Assembly: GCA_020047815.1 (NCBI GenBank)
Contig: JAIFNG010000016.1
Span: forward strand, 35,623-99,622
DNA: 64,000 bases
From: Anaerolinea sp.
GTDB lineage: Bacteria > Chloroflexota > Anaerolineae > Anaerolineales > Villigracilaceae
Direction of reading: 5' to 3'
The notes beneath the pieces were generated by a model. It was not told the DNA's origin and did not search any database. It saw only the letters and a program-made list of their open reading frames with translations. Each line of letters opens with the position of its first letter. Within the stretch, counting starts at the first letter, position 1. The translations under genes were made by a program, and so were the position numbers. This document shows, piece after piece, positions 1 through 8,644 of this stretch.

Positions 1-1
1 C

Positions 2-1168
2 GCCGATAACTACCCCTGGATGAAACGTATCGCCGATCCAAGTGGATATCAGTTCGAAATGCGCGGACCGCATCCATTTGCATATTTTATCCTCCGCCCC
101 TTCGGCTGGCTGCTCAACCTCGTCACATCTGACCCCCGGCTTTCCGCAATTCTGCTGAATACTTTTGTTGGGGCACTGTGCGTCTTTATGGCATGGGTAT
201 TCATTAAACAACAATCGCAAAATTCAATTTATGCACTGTTGATTGCGTCTCTGCTGGGCTTGAGCACATCTCATTTCTTTTTTGGGTCGGTTATTGAATC
301 ATATATCTTCTCCGCCGCCGCACTGATCGGTTTTGTGCTCACACTTCAAAATAACAGAGGAACTCTATTTGCGCCCGTAATGATGAGTGTCATCACCTTC
401 GGCATTACCCTCACAAATTTTGTCCAGAATATCATTGGTTTTGCGGTGGATCAACTTCCCAACGTATCACAAAAAGCAGCAATTAAAAGCTATTTTGTGA
501 AGGTTTTTCAGTTCACTGCCCTGGCATTCTCTTTAGGTATCATCATCAGCATCATCCATGCCGCATGGTATCCATCCAGCAGACTGTTTTTTCAATTATC
601 TGACGCAAAAATTGAGGGTGACTTTTCCCTCTCAATTTTTCAGGAACCTCAGTGGAAGATCATTGGGCGTATCGTTCTTCTAATTCGCACGATTCTGCTC
701 TACACCGTGATTGCGCCGAAACCATACGTCTTTGGCGCAGAAGTTGGCGCATGGCTTCCGTATTTCAATTTTTTCAAGGTTACACCTGAGCTATATTCAT
801 ACAGTTCATACACTGGGATGGGAAACATCCTGGTCTTCGCCTGGGCTGTCCTGCTACTTATGTCAGGCATTTTCTTTTTGTGGAATCTCTTCCGCAGCCG
901 CAAAGCAGACCTGTCTCTGGCTTTTGCCCTCAGTTTATTATTCAACTTTATCCTGCACTTTAGTTATGGGTTTGAACCGTTCCTGTATTCGCCTGACTGG
1001 GCATATGCATTGATCTTTTTTGTCGGACTTTCTCTTGCACCACTGGCAGGCAATCGGATCTTTCAGGGCATACTACTGGTCTTTTTGATTCTGCTTGCCT
1101 ACAATCAAATTCAACTCTTTCATCTTATTCTTGATGCGATCGCACCGTTTTACGGCTTGGGTGGTTGA
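2..1168 (+). CDS. Polytopic membrane protein, 5'-truncated by window edge
   Basis: The frame is open from the window edge, so the real start lies to the left; the first internal ATG is at 20. The visible ~389 residues are dominated by hydrophobic helices (roughly nine) with a short C-terminal tail. It is a paralogue of the next gene: both share a R..HPF.....RP block, a GALCVF.. helix, an LLIASLLG segment followed by (F/L)GS(V/L)IE(S/T)YIF, and a C-terminal LLFNF.LH..YG motif. The helix layout resembles GT-C (PMT/ArnT-like) glycosyltransferases, but no acidic loop signature is visible in the retained part, so function is not assigned. It ends in a TGATG stop/start overlap with the next gene, so the two are co-translated. 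Real gene: confident. Function: unknown. Confidence 0.75.
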   Translation, partial: ADNYPWMKRIADPSGYQFEMRGPHPFAYFILRPFGWLLNLVTSDPRLSAILLNTFVGALCVFMAWVFIKQQSQNSIYALLIASLLGLSTSHFFFGSVIESYIFSAAALIGFVLTLQNNRGTLFAPVMMSVITFGITLTNFVQNIIGFAVDQLPNVSQKAAIKSYFVKVFQFTALAFSLGIIISIIHAAWYPSSRLFFQLSDAKIEGDFSLSIFQEPQWKIIGRIVLLIRTILLYTVIAPKPYVFGAEVGAWLPYFNFFKVTPELYSYSSYTGMGNILVFAWAVLLLMSGIFFLWNLFRSRKADLSLAFALSLLFNFILHFSYGFEPFLYSPDWAYALIFFVGLSLAPLAGNRIFQGILLVFLILLAYNQIQLFHLILDAIAPFYGLGG

Positions 1169-2808
1169 TGCTTATTTTTTTTAATCCCCGCATGTTCATC
1201 GCATGGTTACTGTCCATTCCTGCAGTGTTCATTACAGTTGGATTCCTGCATAATTTTTATTCCACCTTTTTCGAAATTTTTTTTCTTACCGTTTTGATAC
1301 AGCCATTGGCAGGATTGTTAATCTATCGCCTGCTGGGCAAGGCAAAGCCTCAGCATTCCAATCAGCCTGTAAACCTGATCCTTTTGCTCGCTCTGTGCCT
1401 TACGTTGTCCATTTTTGCATTGAATCTGTTCGGGATGGCAAGCCGGTTCCCCCGTCTATTTAACACAGGGTACTTCACTCTGAAAAATGAGCAGTTAATC
1501 CCCTTCGTCATTGGTAATATTTTGGCTCTCCCGTGCCTTGCATGGGGAAGAAGGTATGTGAAGCAGAGCGATATCAAAAAGTCTCGCGCCTATCTTTTGA
1601 TGGATGAATTGGTAACAGGTGCACTGGTTGCGGGCTTCTTTTTCATTGTCTACCTGATGCTCGCATCCATCTTCAATCAGCCTGTTTTCGATGTGGACGA
1701 TATATTTTTTGACTCAGATACGCTGCTATGGCGCACGCGTTTCACCACAGAAAATTATCGTGATTATTATTGGCGCTCCGTACACCCTTTCGTGTTGATT
1801 ATCATCCGCCCTTTGGTTTCACTGATCGCATTTCTATTGAAAGGTGACACGCTCCATGCAGCATTTGTACTGGTTGCCTTTACAGGCGCACTTTGTGTAT
1901 TTCTCACCTGGTATTTTGTAAAATTAACGACTGGCAATCAACTTTTCGCCTTGCTTATCGCATCCCTGCTGGGAGCATCCACCGCCCATCTGGCTTTCGG
2001 TTCACTGATCGAAACCTACATTTTTCTCGCAGCAGTCATGCTGACCTTTCTTGTGCTTCTTCTTAAGGAGAACTCCCTGTTTGCCCTGGCTTTGACAGGC
2101 ATATTTTCATTTGGAATTACGATCACCAATTTTATTCAAACCATAATTGCGTTTATTTTGATAAAAAAGGGTCTCAAGCAATGGATTAAGTATGGGCTGA
2201 TCGTTGGAGTTTTTGTCTTTCCCCTGACCTTGCTAAGTACTACCATATACCCTGACTCGCAGCCTTATTTTTTCACCCCCTCGAGTCTAACCACCGAAGC
2301 AGATAATACCTTTATCCCAACCATTGCACGCAGTGAAGCAATTCTGCGTGTAATGCTCCTGCACAGCATTGTTGCACCAGACCCGCTCATTCTCAAAGAG
2401 GAAATCCCTTTTTTGAAAGTGTGGATATTCAAAGCCAGCCCAATGCGATTGAGTGAATACAACACCTGGTTTGGCACAGTCCTGGTGTTTACCTGGCTTG
2501 GCCTGCTTCTGTCTGGCGGTTTCCTTTTTCTTAAAGGTTTAAAAAAACAGGATAATCGCTTCCCATTTGCTTTTATCCTGATCCTGTTATTCAACTTTGT
2601 GCTTCATTTACGCTATGGCAAGGATGTTTTCCTTTATTCCACAAACTGGACTTATGCCATTATCCTTTTCCTTGCTTTTGCCTGGAAGGAAATCGCAGAA
2701 AAAATATGGTTTCATATCATTCTGCTCATTTTTATTGCACTGTTACTGGCGAACAATTCCCGCCTGATATTTACCATGTTAAGTGTGTCTGCTTTGCATA
2801 TAAACTGA
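1168..2808 (+). CDS. Polytopic membrane protein, tandem paralogue of the preceding gene
   Basis: A 546-residue protein with about a dozen hydrophobic helices. ATG 1168 overlaps the upstream TGA (TGATG); a TTG one codon earlier is less likely. The N-terminal ~170 residues are extra relative to what is visible of the first paralogue. The shared core starts near the acidic loop with DVDD and FFDSDT, followed by a R..HPF.....RP block, a helix with GALCVF and the SLIETYIF motif. An acidic first loop followed by helices is compatible with a GT-C membrane glycosyltransferase fold, but this is inference. The pair is probably a local duplication. It converges on the DUF4349 gene across a strong hairpin. 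Confidence 0.8.
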   Translation: MLIFFNPRMFIAWLLSIPAVFITVGFLHNFYSTFFEIFFLTVLIQPLAGLLIYRLLGKAKPQHSNQPVNLILLLALCLTLSIFALNLFGMASRFPRLFNTGYFTLKNEQLIPFVIGNILALPCLAWGRRYVKQSDIKKSRAYLLMDELVTGALVAGFFFIVYLMLASIFNQPVFDVDDIFFDSDTLLWRTRFTTENYRDYYWRSVHPFVLIIIRPLVSLIAFLLKGDTLHAAFVLVAFTGALCVFLTWYFVKLTTGNQLFALLIASLLGASTAHLAFGSLIETYIFLAAVMLTFLVLLLKENSLFALALTGIFSFGITITNFIQTIIAFILIKKGLKQWIKYGLIVGVFVFPLTLLSTTIYPDSQPYFFTPSSLTTEADNTFIPTIARSEAILRVMLLHSIVAPDPLILKEEIPFLKVWIFKASPMRLSEYNTWFGTVLVFTWLGLLLSGGFLFLKGLKKQDNRFPFAFILILLFNFVLHLRYGKDVFLYSTNWTYAIILFLAFAWKEIAEKIWFHIILLIFIALLLANNSRLIFTMLSVSALHIN

Positions 2809-2976
2809 CTTTTCATCCAGTGTTTGCAGAGAGAGTCTTTCCTGTCACTGCCGGACATTGGAGAGTGGCTAATTATGTCGGCGATACACAAAGCCATCAA
2901 GGCCTTTTGAGACCTTTTGTCCGGCTGCCTTTTTTCTGAAGAAAACATGCCTCTCCCCCCTCTTGACTAATATCAA

Positions 2977-3010
2977 CAGACCTCCAAGTTTTGGAAAACT
3001 CGGAGGTCTG
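2977..3010. terminator. Bidirectional hairpin between convergent genes
   Basis: A 9-bp outer stem (CAGACCTCC / GGAGGTCTG), one mismatch and a 6-bp inner stem (AGTTTT / AAAACT) around a tiny loop. It lies between the + strand membrane gene ending at 2808 and the - strand DUF4349 gene ending at 3042. No long U-tract follows on either side. The rest of 2809-3041 shows no gene. Confidence 0.6.
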
Positions 3011-3041
3011 CCTGTCAATCACTATTTACAAAGCATTCTCC

Positions 3042-4034
3042 CTATTGAGGCTTCTTCGATTTGCGTGTGAAGAACTTCCACAGACCCCAGATAATCAGTA
3101 CGGGCGGAGCGAAAATGGGGATGAATACGATGAAAACCCAGATCAGAAAATCTATGATGCCCTGATAGGCGTAAGTAACTGCCTTTTTGGCATCTTTAAA
3201 TGTCTCGCCTGGCTGCCACACATTGGGTGTTGGCGTCGGTGTGGGCGTGGCGAGCAATTCAGGCAATACAGGCTCAAAATTGACGGTGAGTGTGGAATAG
3301 GCAGAACGGTCCTGCAAATAATTCATCTGCCCCTTGAGTTGTTCTATCTGTGCTTCCACGTTGGAAAGTTCGGTATTGATACGGAGAGCTTCATCCGTAG
3401 TTTTGGCTTCATCAAGGAAAGATTTGATGCGGTCACGTGTGGCCTCGAGGTTGGAGACCTGTGATTGCAAGTCAACAAACTGATTGGTCACATCCTCACC
3501 TGAAGCAGTTTCATCAAGGACTTTAAAAGCCAATCCGCGCAGACGGGTGAGGGTTCGCTCAAACTGGTCAACGGGTATGCCGATGGTGATGGTGGCATAC
3601 TTATAATTTTCACCGTCATAATACGGTTGGAACCACACCCGTGAACTGATAATATATCCTCCCATATCCCCAATGGCTTGCGTGGCGCGATCAATAGCGA
3701 TATCGGTGTCTTCGACCAACAGCTTAATATCCCCGTTCTTAATGATCATGTGCGAGGAGGCAAATTCACTATTGGGAACATTCGCTCCCGTGTTGTATAT
3801 GGGTACAGGTGAAATATCTGACGAAGGGGCAAGCGGGCCTTTGGCAACTTCCGCCTCACCTCTACTTTCGACCTCTGGTGCGGAATCCTGCCCAACCGCA
3901 AGCATGGGATCTGCCATGGCAGGAGCTTCGGCTATGGCGTATTCTTCGGAAGTTTGTGCAGCGGACCCACAGGCACTAAGGATCATCAATCCCAACAGCA
4001 TGATCAAGGCAGGGACATTCAAGCGTGTTTTCAT
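3042..4034 (-). CDS. DUF4349-domain lipoprotein
   Basis: A 330-residue protein. Residues 1-22 form a lipoprotein signal peptide with lipobox LSAC (Cys22), followed by a low-complexity acidic linker. From about residue 90 comes the DUF4349 domain: GD..L.VED...A, GGYI..S, TI.IP...F, then a predicted coiled coil with DLQ.Q..NLEATRDR and LSNVE.QI, and ST..V. Near the C terminus there is a PT-repeat linker (TPTPTPTP) and one membrane helix (about 295-318) ending in a basic tail. Lipid anchor plus C-terminal helix places it at the cell envelope with the domain outside. The start has a strong SD (AAAAGGAG, about 7 bases upstream). Its biochemical role is unknown in the family. Confidence 0.88.
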   Translation of the reverse strand: MKTRLNVPALIMLLGLMILSACGSAAQTSEEYAIAEAPAMADPMLAVGQDSAPEVESRGEAEVAKGPLAPSSDISPVPIYNTGANVPNSEFASSHMIIKNGDIKLLVEDTDIAIDRATQAIGDMGGYIISSRVWFQPYYDGENYKYATITIGIPVDQFERTLTRLRGLAFKVLDETASGEDVTNQFVDLQSQVSNLEATRDRIKSFLDEAKTTDEALRINTELSNVEAQIEQLKGQMNYLQDRSAYSTLTVNFEPVLPELLATPTPTPTPNVWQPGETFKDAKKAVTYAYQGIIDFLIWVFIVFIPIFAPPVLIIWGLWKFFTRKSKKPQ

Positions 4035-4104
4035 CTACTTCTCCTTTTGAATTTTTGTTCGGCGTTACAGGATAGACGATGGGCAGGTTGGAATGTTCCC
4101 TAAA

Positions 4105-4140
4105 TAAAATAGACCATGGATTCATTCATGGTCTATTTTA
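4105..4140 (-). terminator. Hairpin downstream of the M14 peptidase gene
   Basis: Perfect 14-bp inverted repeat (TAAAATAGACCATG and its complement) around an 8-base loop, 5 bases after the stop codon of the M14 gene on the minus strand. The 3' arm ends in an A/T-rich run TATTTTATTTAG, as expected for intrinsic termination. It separates the peptidase from the DUF4349 gene, which has its own SD. Confidence 0.75.
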
Positions 4141-4145
4141 TGCTG

Positions 4146-5828
4146 CTATTTTAAAATGACCTCCGCTTTCACTATACCGGCACGGTCATGCCGGGCGGTG
4201 AGTTTCACCTTTGAGCCTTTCTTCGCCTTGACCACCCATTCGAATTTAACGCGGTCTGATGTGCTTTCTTCCATCTCGTCCACCATGACGGGTTTATAAG
4301 CCCGTCCTTCCAATTCGCCAAGTTCCTCGCGTTCCCTGCCTGATTGCAACATCCCGCCTTTGGGCAGGGTAATTTCCATAATGACACCGCGTGTTAATTT
4401 CTTTTCAAGCGCTTTTTTCGTCACATAGGTGGGGAGCCAGCCTGTATTTTCCACCGTCAGCCGAATACGGAAGGTATCCACTCCCAGGGCTGTGACACTT
4501 GTTTCGTAGAGGTCAAGCTTCGGAGAGATCAGGGCATGCCATACCACCCAATCAGGGAAGAGACTAATTTCCTTCTCCAAAAACTCAAGCGGGGGATTCG
4601 TCCACATGTTCATGAAATCCCAGCCACCCAGTTCCACTTCTCCAAGTTGCGGATGCTTGTGCTTATACCAATTCACGTACCCCCTGCCCTTAAGAACTTC
4701 ATCATTCCACTTGAGCAACTTCATATCTTCTTCAATTGGGTGCTCGCGATACCAGTCAATAAATTTATATTTTTCAATGCCTGCCTGCCTTTGCGGACTC
4801 CAAAATTCGATTGTCCATGAAAAAACGCCGATATGATCGTAAGTCCATGTGTCAAAACCGCCAGCGATGGTTTGTTTTGGATGATATCTGAAATCGTGGT
4901 ATACGGAAATATTGGGGTAACCCGTGATCTCGGTACCTTTATCGCCGATCTTCTGATATGTCCAAAGATCGTCAGTAGGGAACTCATCATCAGAACGGTC
5001 ATCGTACGGGCGGAGCAACACACCGCTCATCGTGTGGAAAGACATGGTGCCGGTGATGTTTTTATGTCTGGAAATGAATTGCACCAAATTGCGTGCCTCC
5101 GGCTCGCTGGTTGGATACTCTCCAGCCCCAGATTGGTCCGCTTCAGGTTTCCACCCAGCTGGAAAGTTGCGATTCAAATCCAAGCCCTGCTTTGGGTTGC
5201 GCACCTGAATCGTCACCCCGTCATATTTTTTTAGCAAACCTTCGGGCAGAATGCGATAATACTTGCCGCCTGTTTCGATCGGATCACGCCGTACCATCAA
5301 ACGCGGGTCACCCGCATGAGACTTCCAGGCACCGTTGGGATCAGGGATTCGCATTTGTAAGATTCGTTTATCTCCATCCACGTCCTCACTGATTATCCCA
5401 TCCAGTGCATCCTCATCATATGGATAAGCACGCGTGCTGGAACGGATGATCTTTGGCTTATCCGCCAGCGCCCATTCCGCGCCATCGGGGTTGACACGCG
5501 GCACGATATAAAATGCACGTGTGTCCAGCGACCGTGTGATAGCCTCATCTTTTTTATAGCGTGTCATCAATGAATGGATCAAATATAACGCGGCCGCAGA
5601 TGCAGTCACTTCGGAGGCGTGAATGTTGCCGTCCACCCAAAATGCGGGTTTATCCAAATCCTCACCGGATCTAAAATTGGTCGCGGTTACGAGCCATACA
5701 TCTCGCCCTTCGTGGCTTTTCCCAATCGACTCCACACGGATCAAATTTGGGAACTCCTTCGCATACAATTTCAGGATGCGTGTGAGTTCAGCATAACGGT
5801 AGAAACGATTAAATTTTACGTCTGGCAT
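4146..5828 (-). CDS. M14-family zinc carboxypeptidase
   Basis: A 560-residue metallopeptidase expected to remove C-terminal residues from peptides. The catalytic domain occupies roughly residues 5-380: zinc ligands H70 and E73 (GNIHASE), substrate-carboxylate region NPDGAEWA, DLNRNFPAGW with the Arg pair, third zinc ligand H265 (MSFHTMSG), and the general base E341 (WTIEFWSP). After it comes a ~170-residue beta-rich C-terminal extension. No signal peptide is visible at the start MPDVKF, which is unusual because many M14 enzymes are secreted; either it is cytosolic or exported another way. The start is supported by SD AAAAGGAG. It sits between two hairpins and so may be its own transcription unit. 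Confidence 0.93.
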   Translation of the reverse strand: MPDVKFNRFYRYAELTRILKLYAKEFPNLIRVESIGKSHEGRDVWLVTATNFRSGEDLDKPAFWVDGNIHASEVTASAAALYLIHSLMTRYKKDEAITRSLDTRAFYIVPRVNPDGAEWALADKPKIIRSSTRAYPYDEDALDGIISEDVDGDKRILQMRIPDPNGAWKSHAGDPRLMVRRDPIETGGKYYRILPEGLLKKYDGVTIQVRNPKQGLDLNRNFPAGWKPEADQSGAGEYPTSEPEARNLVQFISRHKNITGTMSFHTMSGVLLRPYDDRSDDEFPTDDLWTYQKIGDKGTEITGYPNISVYHDFRYHPKQTIAGGFDTWTYDHIGVFSWTIEFWSPQRQAGIEKYKFIDWYREHPIEEDMKLLKWNDEVLKGRGYVNWYKHKHPQLGEVELGGWDFMNMWTNPPLEFLEKEISLFPDWVVWHALISPKLDLYETSVTALGVDTFRIRLTVENTGWLPTYVTKKALEKKLTRGVIMEITLPKGGMLQSGREREELGELEGRAYKPVMVDEMEESTSDRVKFEWVVKAKKGSKVKLTARHDRAGIVKAEVILK

Positions 5829-5854
5829 GAGAGTCTCCTTTTATCGAATAATAA

Positions 5855-5886
5855 AGACCCTAAAATTTCAATAAACTTTAGGGTCT
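5855..5886 (-). terminator. Hairpin overlapping the 3' end of the GT4 gene
   Basis: A 10-bp stem (AGACCCTAAA / TTTAGGGTCT) with a 12-base loop. The last codons of the glycosyltransferase (D-P-K) lie in the 5' arm and its TGA stop falls in the loop. On the minus strand the stem is followed by TTTATTATT, so it can act as an intrinsic terminator before the M14 gene. Confidence 0.7.
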
Positions 5887-7079
5887 GAAATGATCTGCTC
5901 CAGCAGGTGTACCAGTTTTTCTCCGATAACTGCGCGGCTAAAATTCTCTTCCAAATATCCGCGTCCTCTCAATCCCATTGCGCGTTTTTGCTCGGCATTT
6001 GTGGCGAGCTTTTGAATGGCTGCGGCAATTTCTTCCGCATTGCCAGGCGCTGCAAAAACTCCACAGCCGGCAGCCTCAACCACTTCACGGATTACACCGT
6101 CAATGGCGAGCACTATAGGTCTGCCCGCAGCCATATAATCGAAAACCTTGTTCGGGTAGGTTGTCTTATATTCGTCAAGCGGTTTGAGGATTGCAATACA
6201 CACATCCGCGCCAGCCAGCGCAAACGCCATCTCAGCCTTTGGTAAGGAAGGCAGAAAGGTTACATTCGATAGTTGCATTTCTTTTGCCCGTGTGATTAAG
6301 GCGTTTTTTTCCTTACCATCGCCGAGAAAAACAATTTGAAGATCTTTAATATTCGCCAATAAGCGGGCGGCGTCCAGAATGACATTCAAATCATTAGACA
6401 TGCCATGGGCACCTGCATACAATGCAATAAATTTATTATCAAGACAATTGGCTTTTCGGAATAATTCTCCGCTATCGGCTGGATCGAACATGGATGGGTC
6501 TGCGCCATTGGGAATCAATTCCACGCGCCTTGCCCCCCGACTGGTAACTGAATGTAAAAAACCCGGGCTATTGACCATCACTTGATCTGCACGACGGTAT
6601 AGGAATCGCTCCAACCATTCAGAGAGGAAAATCAAAACCGGGTTGGTAAGCACCCCGACCGCAATTGCGAATTGGGGCCAAAGATCACGTACCTCGAACA
6701 AAAATTTTGCCCCTTTAATTCGTGCCAACGCCCAGGCGGTCACTCCCTGAAAAATGGGCGGTGAAGTGCCCCAAACAAGGTCGACATTATCAACCCCCAG
6801 ACCGATCCAAAAAGATGAAAACATAAATGAAAAAAACGCAAGGATGCGATGAACAAAAGACTTGTGATGCGCATCATAAACCGCCGCACGCAAAATCGTC
6901 ACACCGTCCGTTTCTGAGTTTGTCTGGCTGGTATGACTTCCCGTAATATAACTGACCGGCGAAGCGACCACCGTTACTTTATGTCCGAGACCAGTGAGAA
7001 GGCGTGCAAACTCATGGTGACGTGTGCCGCCCGGTTCATTGAGGGATGCAAATGCCTGGTGAATGATAAGGATGTGCAT
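5868..7079 (-). CDS. Glycosyltransferase family 4
   Basis: A 403-residue GT-B fold enzyme expected to transfer a sugar from a nucleotide donor to a glycan or lipid acceptor. N-terminal acceptor domain begins MHILIIHQAF and contains the GT4 loop EPGGTRHHEFAR (glycine-rich, near residues 16-27). The C-terminal donor domain has LYAGAHG, VFLGDG, a PK.E......AD segment, and the YPNKVFDYMAAGRPIV donor-binding motif, in which an Asp stands where a canonical E.FG type motif is often found. It resembles WcaI/WbuB-like GT4 enzymes. There is no SD; a weak TAGCCT box 6 bases upstream could give a leaderless transcript. Acceptor and sugar cannot be told from sequence. No other polysaccharide gene is adjacent. 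Confidence 0.9.
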   Translation of the reverse strand: MHILIIHQAFASLNEPGGTRHHEFARLLTGLGHKVTVVASPVSYITGSHTSQTNSETDGVTILRAAVYDAHHKSFVHRILAFFSFMFSSFWIGLGVDNVDLVWGTSPPIFQGVTAWALARIKGAKFLFEVRDLWPQFAIAVGVLTNPVLIFLSEWLERFLYRRADQVMVNSPGFLHSVTSRGARRVELIPNGADPSMFDPADSGELFRKANCLDNKFIALYAGAHGMSNDLNVILDAARLLANIKDLQIVFLGDGKEKNALITRAKEMQLSNVTFLPSLPKAEMAFALAGADVCIAILKPLDEYKTTYPNKVFDYMAAGRPIVLAIDGVIREVVEAAGCGVFAAPGNAEEIAAAIQKLATNAEQKRAMGLRGRGYLEENFSRAVIGEKLVHLLEQIISDPKVY

Positions 7080-7144
7080 TGGGAAAGGCTAATAAAAAGA
7101 ATGGCAGATAAAAAGGTTTTCCGTGATTCAAAAAGCCACAAGGG

Positions 7145-7585
7145 TCATGGTTTCCCAATAATTATAACTGGCTCTGAATGCCAGCCTTCCACCGCAGACT
7201 GAACGACCAGTTCCGCCAATTCATGCGGCACAACATTGTTGTCTGGTACATCAGCCAGCGGCATCCAGATCGGATAATATGTTCCATGAATTGGATTGTA
7301 TTCCCCGTATTCTTCACCTGTACCAGAACCAAATTCTCCACCAACCCCCTCAACCAAAAAATAATGCTGCACCTTTTCACCAAAATGCACCTCGGCCGCC
7401 TTTTGTTTGATCACCACAAAGAGGCCTAATTCTTCCTTCGCTTCGCGAATCGCAGCTTCTTGCAGACTCTCTCCCTCGTCCACTCCACCGCCCGGAAAGG
7501 AAAAATAATGTCCATCCAACCGATGCCGTTCGATAAGCGCAAGATTGCCATCCTTTATCAGGATAATGCCGGACCGTGTCCTCAA
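7145..7585 (-). CDS. Nudix hydrolase
   Basis: A 146-residue protein with a complete Nudix box (GGGVDEGESLQEAA, then REAKEELGL), the metal-binding motif that hydrolyses nucleoside diphosphates linked to another group. Substrate is not evident. The start is inferred as TTG at 7585, which overlaps the ribF stop in TTGA, giving a 4-base overlap and suggesting translational coupling to ribF. The first residues read R-T-R-S-G-I-I-L, a typical first beta strand of the Nudix fold, so the TTG start fits. A role in cleaning up nucleotide by-products next to flavin synthesis is possible but is only inference from position. Confidence 0.88.
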   Translation of the reverse strand: MRTRSGIILIKDGNLALIERHRLDGHYFSFPGGGVDEGESLQEAAIREAKEELGLFVVIKQKAAEVHFGEKVQHYFLVEGVGGEFGSGTGEEYGEYNPIHGTYYPIWMPLADVPDNNVVPHELAELVVQSAVEGWHSEPVIIIGKP

Positions 7586-8514
7586 GTGTACACCTCCCCT
7601 TTCAGCAGTTCACGGGTCTTAACCACATCCTCCTGGATTTTCCAGATCAATGCCTCAACAGAATTAAATTTTAATTCATTACGGATGCGGGATACGAATT
7701 CCAGTTTGACCTGCTGTCCATAAATATCGCGGTCAAAATCCAGCAGGTAGGCTTCGAGGCTTGGAGTCTGCCTTTCTGGTGTAAAGGTGGGGTTAAAACC
7801 AATATTTGTGGCAGCCATAAATTTTTCATCACCAAGGTGTGCCCAACAAGCATAAATTCCGTTGGAAGGGATGGCTTTTTGTCGTGGATAATCAATATTG
7901 GCTGTGGGAAAGTTAATAGTCCGCCCACGTCCCGCTCCACGGATGACTTCCCCACCAAGGGGATAGTGGTACCCAAGCAGCTTGGCAGCTTCAGTGACAT
8001 TTCCAGTACCAACAAGTTTTCGGATTTCTGTCGAGGAGACCACGCCGCTTTCGTCGCTGATGGCATTAATGACTTCAACACCGTATCCCAACTCCCTGCC
8101 AATTTCTGTCAGACGAGTTGCATTACCTTCACGCCCTTTCCCAAGAGCGAAGTCATAACCGATCAGCAGTTGCTTAATATCAAGCGCCTGCTTGATACGG
8201 TACATATACTCCATTGCAGTGAGTGCTGCCAGGTCGCGAGTGAAGGGTTGGGTGATGACAATATCCACCCCGAGACCGCCCAGCAGACAAGCCCTTTCGT
8301 CTGGTGTGGTTAAGCATTTGATCTCCTGTCCTGACAGAACGCTGGCAGGGTGGGGCTCAAAAGTTAACAGCACAGCTGGCACATGATTTTCATGTGCATT
8401 TGTAGTCAGCTTGCGGATAATCTCGCGGTGTCCACGATGAATGCCATCAAAGACGCCAATAGTCAACCACGCATTTTTTTCGAAAACTTCTTCAAGAGAG
8501 TGATAATGTCGCAT
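7582..8514 (-). CDS. ribF: Bifunctional riboflavin kinase / FAD synthetase
   Basis: A 310-residue cytosolic enzyme converting riboflavin to FMN and FMN to FAD. The N-terminal FAD synthetase domain (nucleotidyltransferase) has GVFDGIHRGHRE, LLIGYDFALGKGREG and SSTEIRK. The C-terminal flavokinase domain (from about residue 180) has the GAGRGRTINFPTANI metal/ATP site and NIGFNPTF, then a Glu-containing strand SLEAYLLDF. Length is normal. The start ATG 8514 has no SD and lies only 5 bases after the T-tract of a strong terminator hairpin, so ribF is either expressed by read-through or from a promoter overlapping the hairpin. It overlaps the Nudix gene downstream. Confidence 0.96.
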   Translation of the reverse strand: MRHYHSLEEVFEKNAWLTIGVFDGIHRGHREIIRKLTTNAHENHVPAVLLTFEPHPASVLSGQEIKCLTTPDERACLLGGLGVDIVITQPFTRDLAALTAMEYMYRIKQALDIKQLLIGYDFALGKGREGNATRLTEIGRELGYGVEVINAISDESGVVSSTEIRKLVGTGNVTEAAKLLGYHYPLGGEVIRGAGRGRTINFPTANIDYPRQKAIPSNGIYACWAHLGDEKFMAATNIGFNPTFTPERQTPSLEAYLLDFDRDIYGQQVKLEFVSRIRNELKFNSVEALIWKIQEDVVKTRELLKGEVYT

Positions 8515-8519
8515 AGGAT

Positions 8520-8541
8520 AAAAAAGCCGCCTGGCGGCGGC
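8520..8541 (-). terminator. Intrinsic terminator abutting the ribF start
   Basis: On the minus strand a perfect GC stem GCCGCC-GCCA-GGCGGC is followed by six Ts. It ends transcription from truB. The T-tract stops 5 bases before the ribF ATG. Confidence 0.88.
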
Positions 8542-8543
8542 TA

Positions 8544-8641
8544 TATGTCATTGCAAGGAGAGCGCTCTCCCCAATGAAGTAATCTCCTTAATAATTGGAA
8601 ATCACTTCGGGCAAAGGCAAATACGACCTCGCAATGACATA
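8544..8641. repeat. 98-bp dispersed repeat with palindromic ends (copy 1)
   Basis: Terminal inverted repeat TATGTCATTGCAAGG at 8544-8558 matches the complement of 8627-8641 in 14 of 15 positions. Internal blocks (AAGTAATCTCC, then ATCACTTCGG) resemble the arms of a REP/MITE-like element that I recall as common in Anaerolineae and other genomes (TGTCATTGCGAGG ... CCTCGCAATGACA). It fills the space between the truB stop and the terminator. A diverged relative lies at 20720-20815. Confidence 0.75.
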
Positions 8642-8644
8642 TTT

